Shown here piece after piece: positions 1-7,109 of a stretch of 25,430 bases of DNA. The notes under the pieces were generated by a model that searched no databases, had not been told where the DNA came from, and was given only the letters and a program-made list of their open reading frames with translations. The translations under genes were made by a program, and so were the position numbers. Origin of the DNA: Candidatus Altimarinota bacterium (lineage in GTDB: Bacteria; Patescibacteriota; Gracilibacteria; RBG-16-42-10); contig JAGNZB010000003.1 in the NCBI GenBank assembly GCA_017984655.1, forward strand, positions 1-25,430, given 5' to 3'. Position 1 is the stretch's first letter; every line of letters starts with the position of its first letter.

Positions 1-45
1 TTATCTCGGTTCCCACTTTCTTCAAACGACACACACAGTTCAGTT

Positions 46-136
46 CACCTTTACCTTTGCTTTCACCTTCACCTTTCATGAGCGCAGCAGTTCGGAAAGA
101 AACGTAAAAGGAAAAGTAAACGTGAAGGTAAAAAGG
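46..136. repeat. Degenerate TTYACC-hexamer inverted repeat, copy A
   Basis: The left arm is a pyrimidine-rich run of degenerate hexamers (TTCACC, TTTACC, TTTGCT) ending at a TTTCATGAGCG core. The right arm, after TTCGGAAAGAAACG, is the purine-rich complement. The two arms could form one long imperfect hairpin. The same architecture recurs at 6767-6857 and 11394-11480. The preceding bases 1-25 match the segment next to the hairpin at 11355-11375, so the window begins inside a copy of the larger composite repeat. No coding sense is apparent. Confidence 0.75.
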
Positions 137-142
137 GGCTCA

Positions 143-170
143 TTGCAATACCAGCTAGTTTCGCTATGAT
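143..170 (+). promoter_or_regulatory. Probable sigma70-type promoter of trpS
   Basis: A TTGCAA -35 box (143-148) is followed after 16 bases by TATGAT (165-170). The predicted start near 176-178 falls just before the sequence CAAAGCGATTGAG. That sequence is nearly shared with the predicted start of the aspS leader, which supports the call. It has not been tested experimentally. Confidence 0.55.
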
Positions 171-401
171 AGTCTCAAAGCGATTGAGCTGGGAGAATGG
201 GCCCGGCGAGCTTGTCCGCAAACATTCTGCCTCGCAGGATCAGTAGTCGACACGGCAGAAGGCCGTCATCATCCTTCACACCAATCGATCGTCATCTGAC
301 TGTCTGTTGGTAAGCAAGGTCACACTAGTAATAGTCTGACAAAACAAGGTGGCATCACGACTAAACAGTCGTCCTTGTAAGGAATTTTTAACTGCTTCCT
401 T
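171..401 (+). promoter_or_regulatory. T-box riboswitch leader of trpS
   Basis: The 3' part folds as a T-box antiterminator. Helix A1 is ACAAGG (344-349) with CCTTGT (373-378). The seven-base bulge is TGGCATC (350-356), close to the family consensus UGGNACC. Helix A2 is ACGACT with AGTCGT around an AAAC loop. The bulge UGGC can pair with a tRNA 3' end GCCA; bacterial tRNA-Trp has discriminator G73, so this fits. An alternative short stem TCCT-TGTA-AGGA followed by TTTTT could terminate. AAGGAA (379-384) can also pair with TTCCTT (396-401) right before the ATG, so control could instead be at translation. I could not assign stem I or the specifier codon. In the known family, uncharged tRNA turns on the synthetase gene. 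Confidence 0.8.
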
Positions 402-1397
402 ATGAAACGATTACTTACAGGTGATAGACCCACTGGCAAACTCCATCTCGGTCATTATGTTGGTTCATTACAAAATCGCGTCAAGCTCCAGCATGACTAT
501 GAGACTTTTTTGATGGTGGCTGATGTCCAGGCCCTCACTGATAATTTTGCTCACCCAGAAAAAGTGCGCAGCAATGTCCATGAAGTAGTCTTGGATAATC
601 TTGCTGTCGGCATCGATCCCGACCACGTCACTTACTTTATCCAGTCTCAAATTCCTGAGATCGCTGAGCTCACCATTTTTTTCCTCAACCTGGTCACTGT
701 CAGTCGTCTCCAACGAAATCCCACAGTAAAAGAAGAGATCAAACAAAAAGGCTTCGGTACTAGCATTCCCGCTGGTTTCTTATGCTACCCAGTTTCCCAA
801 GCAGCAGACATCCTCACCTTCTTGGCGGAAGTGATCCCAGTCGGCGATGACCAGAATCCCGTGATCGAACAAACTCGCGAGATCGCAGACAAGTTCAACA
901 GCCTCTACGGCAATGTCTTTCCCCAACCAAAAACCCTACTCAGTCCCACCTCACGGCTCATTGGTATCGATGGTGATAGCAAGATGAGTAAAAGTCTCAA
1001 CAATGCTATCTACCTCTCCGATCCACCTGAAGTGATTGCCAAAATGGTAATGCAAATGCGCACTGACCCCAATCGGATTCGAGTGACTGATCCAGGTACG
1101 GTCGAAGGCAACCCTCTGTTCATTTACCTCGATGCTTTCACTAGTCCGGCCCACGATGCCGCCATTGCTGACTTCAAAGTACGCTACCGCGAAGGTCGTG
1201 TCGGGGACGTGGAAGTGAAGAAATACTTGATCAATATGTTGCAAGAACTCCTCGCTCCCATCCAAATCCGCCGCCAAGAGTTCGAAAAGAATCCCCACTT
1301 TGTTCGGCAGTTTTTGGAGAAAGGGACAGCTCGCGCTCGTGAGGTAGCACGTGAAACCATGTCGCTAGTCAGAAAAGGGATGAAAATTGATTATTAA
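402..1397 (+). CDS. trpS: Tryptophan--tRNA ligase
   Basis: This cytoplasmic class I aminoacyl-tRNA synthetase activates tryptophan with ATP and loads it onto tRNA-Trp. The class I signature is seen as PTGKLHLGH at residues 10-18 (HLGH at 15-18) and KMSKS at residues 194-198. The length of 331 residues is normal for bacterial TrpRS, and the ORF is intact. The ATG lies directly after the T-box leader hairpin; no Shine-Dalgarno sequence is in the usual place, since AAGGA is about 18 bases upstream. The next gene starts 19 bases downstream, so the two may be cotranscribed. Regulation by uncharged tRNA-Trp through the leader is inferred. Confidence 0.97.
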   Translation: MKRLLTGDRPTGKLHLGHYVGSLQNRVKLQHDYETFLMVADVQALTDNFAHPEKVRSNVHEVVLDNLAVGIDPDHVTYFIQSQIPEIAELTIFFLNLVTVSRLQRNPTVKEEIKQKGFGTSIPAGFLCYPVSQAADILTFLAEVIPVGDDQNPVIEQTREIADKFNSLYGNVFPQPKTLLSPTSRLIGIDGDSKMSKSLNNAIYLSDPPEVIAKMVMQMRTDPNRIRVTDPGTVEGNPLFIYLDAFTSPAHDAAIADFKVRYREGRVGDVEVKKYLINMLQELLAPIQIRRQEFEKNPHFVRQFLEKGTARAREVARETMSLVRKGMKIDY

Positions 1398-1416
1398 TTA
1401 ACAAACCACTGTCACC

Positions 1417-1950
1417 ATGATCAAAGTAATCGTCGCCTCTACCAACCCCGTCAAAATCGCTGCAACAAAACTCGGCTTCGAAAGGATGTTCCCTGACCAA
1501 CTGTTTAGCTTCGAAGGTGTCAGTACTATTTCTGGAGTCAATGATCAACCATGGGATGAAACAGAGACATTTACTGGTGCCTACAACCGCGCCAACAATG
1601 CATTTGCGACTCACAACGATGCGACTTACTGGGTCGGATTAGAAAGTGGCATTGCTGATTTTCAAGGTGAGACATTGGCTTTTGGTTGGATCGTTATTCG
1701 TAACCAAGAAGGCATGTATGGCAAAGGAAGAACAGCCGGATTCATCCTCCCTCATGCAGTCACTAGTCTGATGAAAGAGGGCAAGGAACTGGGTGAGGCC
1801 GATGACATTGTCTTTGGCCGGTCAAACTCCGCCAAAGCAAATGGTGCGATCGGCTTACTCACTGGTGACGTCATCACCAGAACAGCCTATATGACCGAAG
1901 CAGTAATCACAGCCCTGATCCCGTTCAAGAATCCCAAACTGTACTTCTAG
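1417..1950 (+). CDS. yjjX: Inosine/xanthosine triphosphatase, YjjX family
   Basis: The start of the protein, with VIVASTNPVKIAA, is the phosphate-binding motif of the DUF84/YjjX NTPases. These hydrolyse non-canonical nucleotides such as ITP and XTP to keep them out of nucleic acids. Further family features are the GV..QPWDETET segment, YWVGLESGI, and the late GAIGLLTGDVITRTAY motif. The length of 177 residues matches the family. The gene follows trpS by 19 bases on the same strand. No clear ribosome binding site is visible before the ATG. It ends three bases before the end of the convergent gene at 1954, with no space for a hairpin terminator. Confidence 0.9.
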   Translation: MIKVIVASTNPVKIAATKLGFERMFPDQLFSFEGVSTISGVNDQPWDETETFTGAYNRANNAFATHNDATYWVGLESGIADFQGETLAFGWIVIRNQEGMYGKGRTAGFILPHAVTSLMKEGKELGEADDIVFGRSNSAKANGAIGLLTGDVITRTAYMTEAVITALIPFKNPKLYF

Positions 1951-1953
1951 TTC

Positions 1954-2337
1954 TTACAGTCGTCGATACAAAAGTTCACTGATATTTACGTCTGGGGCAT
2001 TACCCAGCAATGATTCATCAAATCTAGTCGAAGTAGTATTGGGGCGTCGTTCAATTTCCCCATTGAGATACAGCTCATGCAACAATATTCGCAAAGGTGT
2101 GACAGCTCTCCGATAAAGAGCACGACTGATTTCACCTTGATCACAAATTTTCTGCCATACTCCACTTTTGGTATGCCAGATTCCTCTACCAAGAGCTCCT
2201 CTCACATCAGCCAGTGTCAGTACCCATTCTGAACTAGGAATCTGCACCCGCCCACTGATCGCAACACTCTCTCGCTGACGACTACGTGATCGATCTAGAA
2301 AAGGCATAGAAAAAATATCAGGAGAAAAACTTAGCAT
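1954..2337 (-). CDS. Hypothetical protein
   Basis: This 127-residue protein is not recognised. It is rich in arginine and serine, predicted soluble, with no signal peptide or membrane segment. The middle (WHTKSGVWQKICDQGEIS to about residue 95) reads as mixed helix, and a short ELYLNGEIERRP segment might be a helix-turn pattern, but that is not enough to call a domain. It lies downstream of aspS on the same strand with a gap of about 120 bases, so it may be transcribed by read-through. The start at 2337 is ATG; another ATG at 2307 would give 117 residues. It could be a lineage-specific gene; the other frames here look less convincing. Confidence 0.55.
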   Translation of the reverse strand: MLSFSPDIFSMPFLDRSRSRQRESVAISGRVQIPSSEWVLTLADVRGALGRGIWHTKSGVWQKICDQGEISRALYRRAVTPLRILLHELYLNGEIERRPNTTSTRFDESLLGNAPDVNISELLYRRL

Positions 2338-2455
2338 GAAGAGATCAGGAAAGAAAAACCTTTCCGCACAAATCAGTTGACGAGCAGAAAGTGCCAGAAG
2401 AAGAGACCACCACTAGCGATAACAGTCTCTTCTATACATCCTTCTTCGATCCAGA

Positions 2456-3763
2456 TTACGGAGCAAGTCGCTGTACATCACGAACGAACAAGGAGGCTTC
2501 TTTGACATTGCTGAGATCAAAGATCTTCTGGGTCACCCGTTCTAGCCCGAGACCAAAGCCCCCTTCTGCCGGCATCCCATAGGCAAAAGCATCAAGGTAG
2601 TCAGCCAGACCAGGATCCTGGGGATCAATGCCATGTGCATGAGCGGAAGCGATCAGGTCCTCATAGTTACTAACTCGTCGAGACAGTGTCGCGATCTCCA
2701 CCCCCTTGAAAAGCAAGTCAGCACGATCAGCTACTTCTGGTTTTTCTGAAGAGACATAATGATAGAACTTCGCATCGCTAGAAGGAAACTCCGTGATCAG
2801 CACCACATCGCTGCCAGTTTGCTTCTTGATATAATCACAAATAAATCGTTCTTCGATTGGTGATGGATCGGGTTCCTTGGTGAAGTCTTGACCAGTTTCT
2901 TGCAAGCACAGACGGTGAAGCTCAGCGACAGTCACTTCAGGTACTACCAGAGGAATCAACGGCTTTTGTAGCTCAGGCCACAAAGCCAAGATCTTCGTAT
3001 CTTGTTCCCAGAGACTCTCGACTATGTATCGTAGTAATCCGCAAGTAATCTCCGCCACATCACGCCATGACTCGATGAATCCCAGCTCCACATCGATCAT
3101 CACCAGTTCTGACATATGCCGACTAGTGTTACTTTTCTCAGCACGATAAGCATGGCCGATTTCATAGACTCGCTCAAAAACTGACACCATCATTTGTTTG
3201 TAGAACTGAGGTGACTGAGCCAAATAAGCAGTACGATCATAATACTTGACTGCAAATACTTCAGAGCCGCCCTCAGTGGGGAAACCAATCAACTTGGGAG
3301 TGTTGATCTCAGTAAATTGTTCACTGGCAAAGTACGCACGCATGTACTGCAAGATTTTTGCTTGCGCCTCAAAAATGGAACGGACTTTTAAGTTTCGCAG
3401 TGAAACCAAACGATGATCGAGCATTGTATCGATGCGCACATCCAAAGATTCTTTCTGAATCGCAAATGGTAGTTGCTTCTGTACAGCTGCAATTACCTTG
3501 AGTGATTTTACTTGCAGCTCCATCCCACCACCTTTTTGTTGGGCAACCACAATACCTTCTAATTCGAGAACCGATTCCAACTGTAAACCCTGCAGGTGTT
3601 GATAACATTCACCTTCTATCACACACTGCAAAATACCTGATCGATCACGAACAATCGCAAAAGCAATTTTGCCCAGATCTCGCAGGTTATGAAGCCAGCC
3701 AGCAATCCGAATTGTTTCACCAACATGACTCCCCACGGCAGACACCAAGACTCTTCCTTTCAT
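2456..3763 (-). CDS. aspS: Aspartate--tRNA ligase, archaeal type, probably non-discriminating
   Basis: This class IIb synthetase has an N-terminal OB-fold (residues 16-95) that reads the anticodon and a C-terminal catalytic core. Motif 2 is YEIGHAYRAE with NTSRHMSEL (200-220); motif 3 is GGFGLGLERV (401-410); TEGGSEVF and AQSPQFYKQ are typical of the family. At 435 residues it lacks the GAD insertion of the usual bacterial AspRS (about 580-600 residues) and ends like the archaeal or AspRS2 type (RDVQRLAP). In GWLHNLRDLG, His25 aligns, by memory, with Trp26 of the discriminating Thermococcus enzyme; histidine there is linked with relaxed anticodon reading. It may therefore charge both tRNA-Asp and tRNA-Asn, which would need GatCAB elsewhere. 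Asparaginyl-tRNA synthetase is a less likely alternative. Confidence 0.92.
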   Translation of the reverse strand: MKGRVLVSAVGSHVGETIRIAGWLHNLRDLGKIAFAIVRDRSGILQCVIEGECYQHLQGLQLESVLELEGIVVAQQKGGGMELQVKSLKVIAAVQKQLPFAIQKESLDVRIDTMLDHRLVSLRNLKVRSIFEAQAKILQYMRAYFASEQFTEINTPKLIGFPTEGGSEVFAVKYYDRTAYLAQSPQFYKQMMVSVFERVYEIGHAYRAEKSNTSRHMSELVMIDVELGFIESWRDVAEITCGLLRYIVESLWEQDTKILALWPELQKPLIPLVVPEVTVAELHRLCLQETGQDFTKEPDPSPIEERFICDYIKKQTGSDVVLITEFPSSDAKFYHYVSSEKPEVADRADLLFKGVEIATLSRRVSNYEDLIASAHAHGIDPQDPGLADYLDAFAYGMPAEGGFGLGLERVTQKIFDLSNVKEASLFVRDVQRLAP

Positions 3764-3981
3764 AAAAATGAGTTTTAAAAATATTCCTTACTGAATCTGA
3801 TCAGGTAAGGGTGAAAGGATCACGGTGCCACCTTACTGCTTCTTGAACATTACTATCCAAGACTTGTCATCCTCTAGCAAGGACTCGGTCGCTAACGGGA
3901 CTTCCCGGCAAAGTTCTACTCCCCCTCTCAGGGTTTCTTCCTGCAGCTCAGCTGTGTTGGCAGCCTCATCGCTTTGCCAAT
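3764..3981 (-). promoter_or_regulatory. T-box riboswitch leader of aspS
   Basis: Read on the minus strand, GTAAGG (3836-3831) pairs with CCTTAC (3810-3805). It encloses the canonical seven-base bulge TGGCACC (3830-3824) and an upper helix GTGA/TCAC with loop TCCTT. The bulge UGGC fits a tRNA 3' GCCA; tRNA-Asp and tRNA-Asn both have G73 in bacteria. Near the 5' end GGCAAAG pairs with CTTTGCC further on, possibly the base of stem I. A GAC in GCGACCGAG (complement of 3888-3890) is a weak specifier candidate. The first bases CAAAGCGATGAG resemble the trpS leader. Premature termination when charged tRNA is abundant is inferred from the family. Confidence 0.87.
3777..3810 (-). terminator. T-box-controlled intrinsic terminator before aspS
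   Basis: On the minus strand CCTTA-C-CTGA pairs with TCAG-TAAGG around a TCAGAT loop. This gives nine base pairs with one bulged C, and it is followed by AATATTTTT. The 5' arm shares its CCTTAC bases with the antiterminator helix, so the two folds exclude each other, as in a classical transcriptional T-box. Confidence 0.75.
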
Positions 3982-4010
3982 AATTTAACAATCCCTTTCA
4001 CTTTTAGCAA
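3982..4010 (-). promoter_or_regulatory. Probable promoter of aspS
   Basis: On the minus strand TTGCTA (4010-4005) is followed after exactly 17 bases by TAAATT (3987-3982). The predicted start near 3977-3975 gives a transcript beginning GGCAAAGCGATGAG or AAAGCGATGAG, the same kind of 5' end as predicted for the trpS T-box leader. Confidence 0.55.
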
Positions 4011-4045
4011 ATCCATTCAACCGCCCCCCCCAAGAGCCAATCCCC

Positions 4046-4080
4046 AATTCATAATTCCTAATTACTAATTCCTAATTAAC
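4046..4080. repeat. AATTCCT-type heptamer array
   Basis: Five consecutive degenerate 7-mers are seen: AATTCAT, AATTCCT, AATTACT, AATTCCT, AATTAAC. They are preceded by a C-rich tract and CCCC. The same kind of array closes the composite repeats at 6984-7018 and at both ends of 11232-11519. Between 4011 and 4138 I see no gene, only this array and C-rich sequence. Confidence 0.8.
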
Positions 4081-4138
4081 AACAAGTTGCCCACCCCACC
4101 CAAAGTACCTATAGTAAGCCCAATTGCCTCCCCCACTT

Positions 4139-5794
4139 ATGCTTCAAGCAGTCTGTCGAGTCACTGGCCAGCCATTCATTATTTCTGACAAAGAGCAGGC
4201 TTTTTGTGAAGCCAATGGTATTCCTCTCCCCGATATCTCACCGCTAGAACATCTGCGCATTGCGACCACCTTTACCAATGCGATTTTCCTCTACCAAAAT
4301 ACTTGTGACTTTTCCCACAAACCGATTTTGAGTGCGATACCACCTAATCAAGGCTGGAAAAATTATGATATCGATATCTGGTCCTCTGACCAATGGGACG
4401 CTATGGACTATGGCCGAGACTATGACTTTGGTCGTCCGTTCTTTGATCAATTTTATGACTTGCTCCGAGCAGTCCCGCACCCCAATGTCTCAGCGATCAA
4501 ATCAACATTGGAAAACAGTGACTATACCAATGGTATTGCCTATGCCAAGAATTGTTATCTGGTCTTCATCGCTACCAATGTTGAAGATTGTCTCTTCTCC
4601 ATGCAGCTGACCAAGTGCAAGAATGTCAGTGATTCACTACTGCTCAAAGACTGTGAATTGTGTTTTGGCTCTCGCAATCTCACCAATTGTTATCGGATCG
4701 CTTACTCTGACAGTTGTGAGAACTGCAGCACGAGTAGCTTTTTATTCAATTGCAAAAGTTGTACTGATTGTTATGGCTGTAGCAACCTGGTCAACAAACA
4801 GTATTACTTTGATAATCAACCCTATTCCAAAGAAGAGTACCAAGCCAAAGTCACCGCGATTGATCTCGGCAGCTTTGCGGTCTTGAGTGAACAGCAACAG
4901 AAGTACGAACAGATCTTTAGCAAAGTAGCCCGCAAGTACATGGTTGGCTCCCATACAGAGAACAGTAGTGGCAATTACCTCAACAACACCCAGAACTGTA
5001 TCAACTCCTACTTTGTCGCTGATGCACAAGACGTAGAAAATGGATTGGCCCTGCGTGAAGGCACCAAAGACAGTATGCGTCACGGTGGTTTCGGTATGAA
5101 CGCCGAGCTGATCTATACTTGCCAAGGAGTGGGAGCCAATGCGTACAACCTCAAATTCTGTGTCTCCTGCTACTCCGATGTCCGTGATCTCGAATACTGT
5201 TTCTATACTGGATTTGGTTCTAGTGATTGTTTTGGTTGTGTGGGACTCAAGAAAAAGCAGTACTGTATTTTCAACAAACAATACACCAAGGAGACGTACC
5301 ATGTACTAGTCACTCAAATCAAAGATCAAATGCGCGCCAGTGGCGAATATGGCCAGTTTTTCCCCACTACACTTTCACCATTTGCCTACAACAAATCAGA
5401 AGCTTATAGCTACTTCCCCCTCAGCCGCGAAGCAGCACTTGCCCAGGGATTTGCGTGGGAGAATGAAGAAGAGAATGAATTCATGCAGACCTATATCATT
5501 CCTGACCATATCAAAGATGTCACTGATGAGATCCTTCATCAAGTGCTGAGCTGTGCAAAAACCGGAAAGAAGTACCGCATCATTACCCAAGAACTTGCAA
5601 CATATCGGGACCTGAACATGCCGATCCCCCGCATCGCGCCCCTGGAACGAATTAAAGACAAGCTTACGCAAAATATCTTGAAGCCTCTCCAAAAGATTGC
5701 CTGCAGCAATTGTCAGACAGCACTCGAAAGTGTCTATGATCCAAATGAACATCCAGTCTACTGCGAGACTTGTTATCAGAATTGCTTACAATAA
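4139..5794 (+). CDS. Cysteine-ladder protein with terminal zinc-binding motifs, paralogue 1
   Basis: Function unknown. The 551-residue protein (ATG chosen; an in-frame TTG at 4124 adds five residues) contains a recurrent motif DC-[YF]-GC-x-[NG]-L-x3-KQY followed by FN or DN and a Y-[ST]-KE-x-Y tail. It occurs twice, at about 4765-4850 and 5225-5310. Before each copy cysteines recur about every 11-13 residues (NCYLV, DCLFS, DCELC, NCYRI, ENC, NCKSC), which suggests a stacked beta-helix-like ladder. The C-terminus carries CSNC and CETC, a zinc-ribbon pair. A segment CxxTGxxF/Y with an IPLP or IPIPRIAPLER motif occurs at both ends. No signal peptide or membrane segment is seen. Compared with the paralogue at 7110 it lacks the first N-terminal CxxC zinc pairs. 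From memory, similar proteins are common, unnamed, in CPR genomes. Confidence 0.88.
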   Translation: MLQAVCRVTGQPFIISDKEQAFCEANGIPLPDISPLEHLRIATTFTNAIFLYQNTCDFSHKPILSAIPPNQGWKNYDIDIWSSDQWDAMDYGRDYDFGRPFFDQFYDLLRAVPHPNVSAIKSTLENSDYTNGIAYAKNCYLVFIATNVEDCLFSMQLTKCKNVSDSLLLKDCELCFGSRNLTNCYRIAYSDSCENCSTSSFLFNCKSCTDCYGCSNLVNKQYYFDNQPYSKEEYQAKVTAIDLGSFAVLSEQQQKYEQIFSKVARKYMVGSHTENSSGNYLNNTQNCINSYFVADAQDVENGLALREGTKDSMRHGGFGMNAELIYTCQGVGANAYNLKFCVSCYSDVRDLEYCFYTGFGSSDCFGCVGLKKKQYCIFNKQYTKETYHVLVTQIKDQMRASGEYGQFFPTTLSPFAYNKSEAYSYFPLSREAALAQGFAWENEEENEFMQTYIIPDHIKDVTDEILHQVLSCAKTGKKYRIITQELATYRDLNMPIPRIAPLERIKDKLTQNILKPLQKIACSNCQTALESVYDPNEHPVYCETCYQNCLQ

Positions 5795-6691
5795 TTAGCG
5801 CGTACTGTTCAGATGGCGATGACGTAATGACTCCAAAATCTTGATGTTCTTGAGTTTGACCAGTGGGATCAGTAAGAAAAGGATAGTAATCAATGTCGTA
5901 CTTTCTACAACTTGGAAGTAGCTGTTGGCGAGATACAATGAAACAATAACTCCCAATTGTACTACAGTTTCTACTGGACTAGCCTGACGATCAGAGACTC
6001 GTCCAATCAAAATGCGTGCATGTTCACGGACTCTAGCATCATTGTGATACCGACCAGGAAAGAGCTGAAACAAATATTCAGTATGAATCACCGTATAGGT
6101 GACAAGCGCAGCACTCAAGACCCAGTTGACCCACATCATCCCCGTAGTAATAGAGGTCAAAGCCAAGTCCCCCCAGATCGCTCCGATCCGAATCAAACAA
6201 ACAACCAGAATGACAATCAAGTAAGCAATCGAGTACGCCAGCTTGAGCCAAAAAGGCAAAGACCATTTGATCATACAGCTAACGAATAAGACAGCTGTAG
6301 CCAGCACTGCAAACACCAGCAAAGCAGGAAGCTCAATAAACAAAGTCTTCGCATATGGCACCAAGGTCAGCATGAATAAGACGAACAACAAAAACAGCTT
6401 CGATTCAGTCAGCTTGGGCAAGATCTCTTTGCGCAAATCAAAAGCGACCCAGCTCAAAGCAAAAAAGTACCAACCCATAAAAGATTCTTGACTAAAGAAC
6501 TGATAGGTTTGCTTCCCCGCAATCCACTGCCAAGCAAACAGCACGAGCACCGTCCCCAAAGAAACAATACTAGCCACAGCAAAAGTATTGAGCAGCTTCC
6601 GCCACTGAGCAGCGCCCACCAACCCCACAATCTCCAGAATAGACCCAATCACAATGGCACTAAAGAACAAGTATGGAGTAGAGCTGATCAT
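5795..6691 (-). CDS. Polytopic membrane protein of unknown function
   Basis: This 298-residue protein has about nine hydrophobic segments (near residues 5-27, 32-58, 72-90, 99-117, 118-143, 148-173, 176-200, 243-263 and 266-284). A polar loop rich in Arg and His (FPGRYHNDARVREHARILIGR, about 213-233) separates the last two helices. The positive C-terminus suggests an inside end. I do not recognise the family. It sits tail to tail with the first cysteine-ladder gene with no base between the stop codons. It lies between the two paralogues on the opposite strand, so it is not in one operon with them. The start is ATG at 6691; no Shine-Dalgarno sequence is evident. Confidence 0.85.
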   Translation of the reverse strand: MISSTPYLFFSAIVIGSILEIVGLVGAAQWRKLLNTFAVASIVSLGTVLVLFAWQWIAGKQTYQFFSQESFMGWYFFALSWVAFDLRKEILPKLTESKLFLLFVLFMLTLVPYAKTLFIELPALLVFAVLATAVLFVSCMIKWSLPFWLKLAYSIAYLIVILVVCLIRIGAIWGDLALTSITTGMMWVNWVLSAALVTYTVIHTEYLFQLFPGRYHNDARVREHARILIGRVSDRQASPVETVVQLGVIVSLYLANSYFQVVESTTLITILFLLIPLVKLKNIKILESLRHRHLNSTR

Positions 6692-6766
6692 GCAGTAAGA
6701 ATATTAGTGAGACAACACAGGAAAGATACTAGCACTAAGTATCCTTGCCAACATTTCGCCTCTCCA

Positions 6767-7018
6767 TTTACCTTTCCTTTTACGTTTACGTTCACTTTTC
6801 ATGAGCGAAATAGTCCGGAAAGAAACGTAAAGGTAAAAGTGAAAGGAAAGGTAAAATGAGCTAAATGCTGGGGAGAAAGGAAGAACCGAGATACTCAGCA
6901 AGGTCCTTCGGCTACGCTCAGGATGGCGGGATGAGAAAAATGATGCTACCAAGCCACAATCCTATTTTTCGATGCCCCTCCCCAATTCACAATTCCTCAT
7001 TCCTAATTACTAATTAAT
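6767..7018 (+). repeat. Composite intergenic repeat, copy B
   Basis: This unit has three parts. The hexamer hairpin (6767-6857) has arms TTTACC..TTTACG..TTTCATGAGCG and their complement after TCCGGAAAG. The middle, about 120 bases, contains AACCGAGATACTC, GGTCCTTCGGCTACGCTCAG and CAATCCTATTTTTCGATGCC. The heptamer array AATTCAC-AATTCCT-CATTCCT-AATTACT-AATTAAT is at 6984-7018. The middle is repeated almost base for base, inverted, at 11262-11375. Out-of-frame reading gives the RHPERSRR peptide often seen in spurious ORFs of other bacteria. The rest of 6692-7109 holds no gene; a separate AT array follows. Confidence 0.85.
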
Positions 7019-7031
7019 AAGCCCTCTTCTC

Positions 7032-7065
7032 AATTTATAATTTGTAATTTGTAATTTATAATTTG
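7032..7065. repeat. TAATTTR heptamer tandem array
   Basis: Five tandem seven-base units are seen: AATTTA, TAATTTG, TAATTTG, TAATTTA, TAATTTG. They lie between composite repeat B and the gene at 7110. The unit length equals that of the AATTCCT array next to it, but the sequence is different. It may also act as an AT-rich upstream element for the downstream gene. Confidence 0.8.
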
Positions 7066-7109
7066 AGCCCACTGTGTTATTTTCTAAGTAATGAGGACTA
7101 CTCACATCC

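Noticed and set aside
4742..5302. Minus-strand ORF of 186 residues inside the first cysteine-ladder gene
   Set aside because: Shadow of the coding frame; cysteine and tyrosine codons give long open antisense frames.
6488..6859. Plus-strand ORF of 123 residues with Phe/Thr-rich tail
   Set aside because: It overlaps the membrane protein gene in antisense and runs into the hexamer hairpin, which produces the FTFTFTF and VKVKGKVK pattern.
6704..6952. Minus-strand ORF of 82 residues containing RHPERSRRT
   Set aside because: It lies entirely over the composite repeat; this peptide is a common product of translating dispersed repeats and is not a gene.
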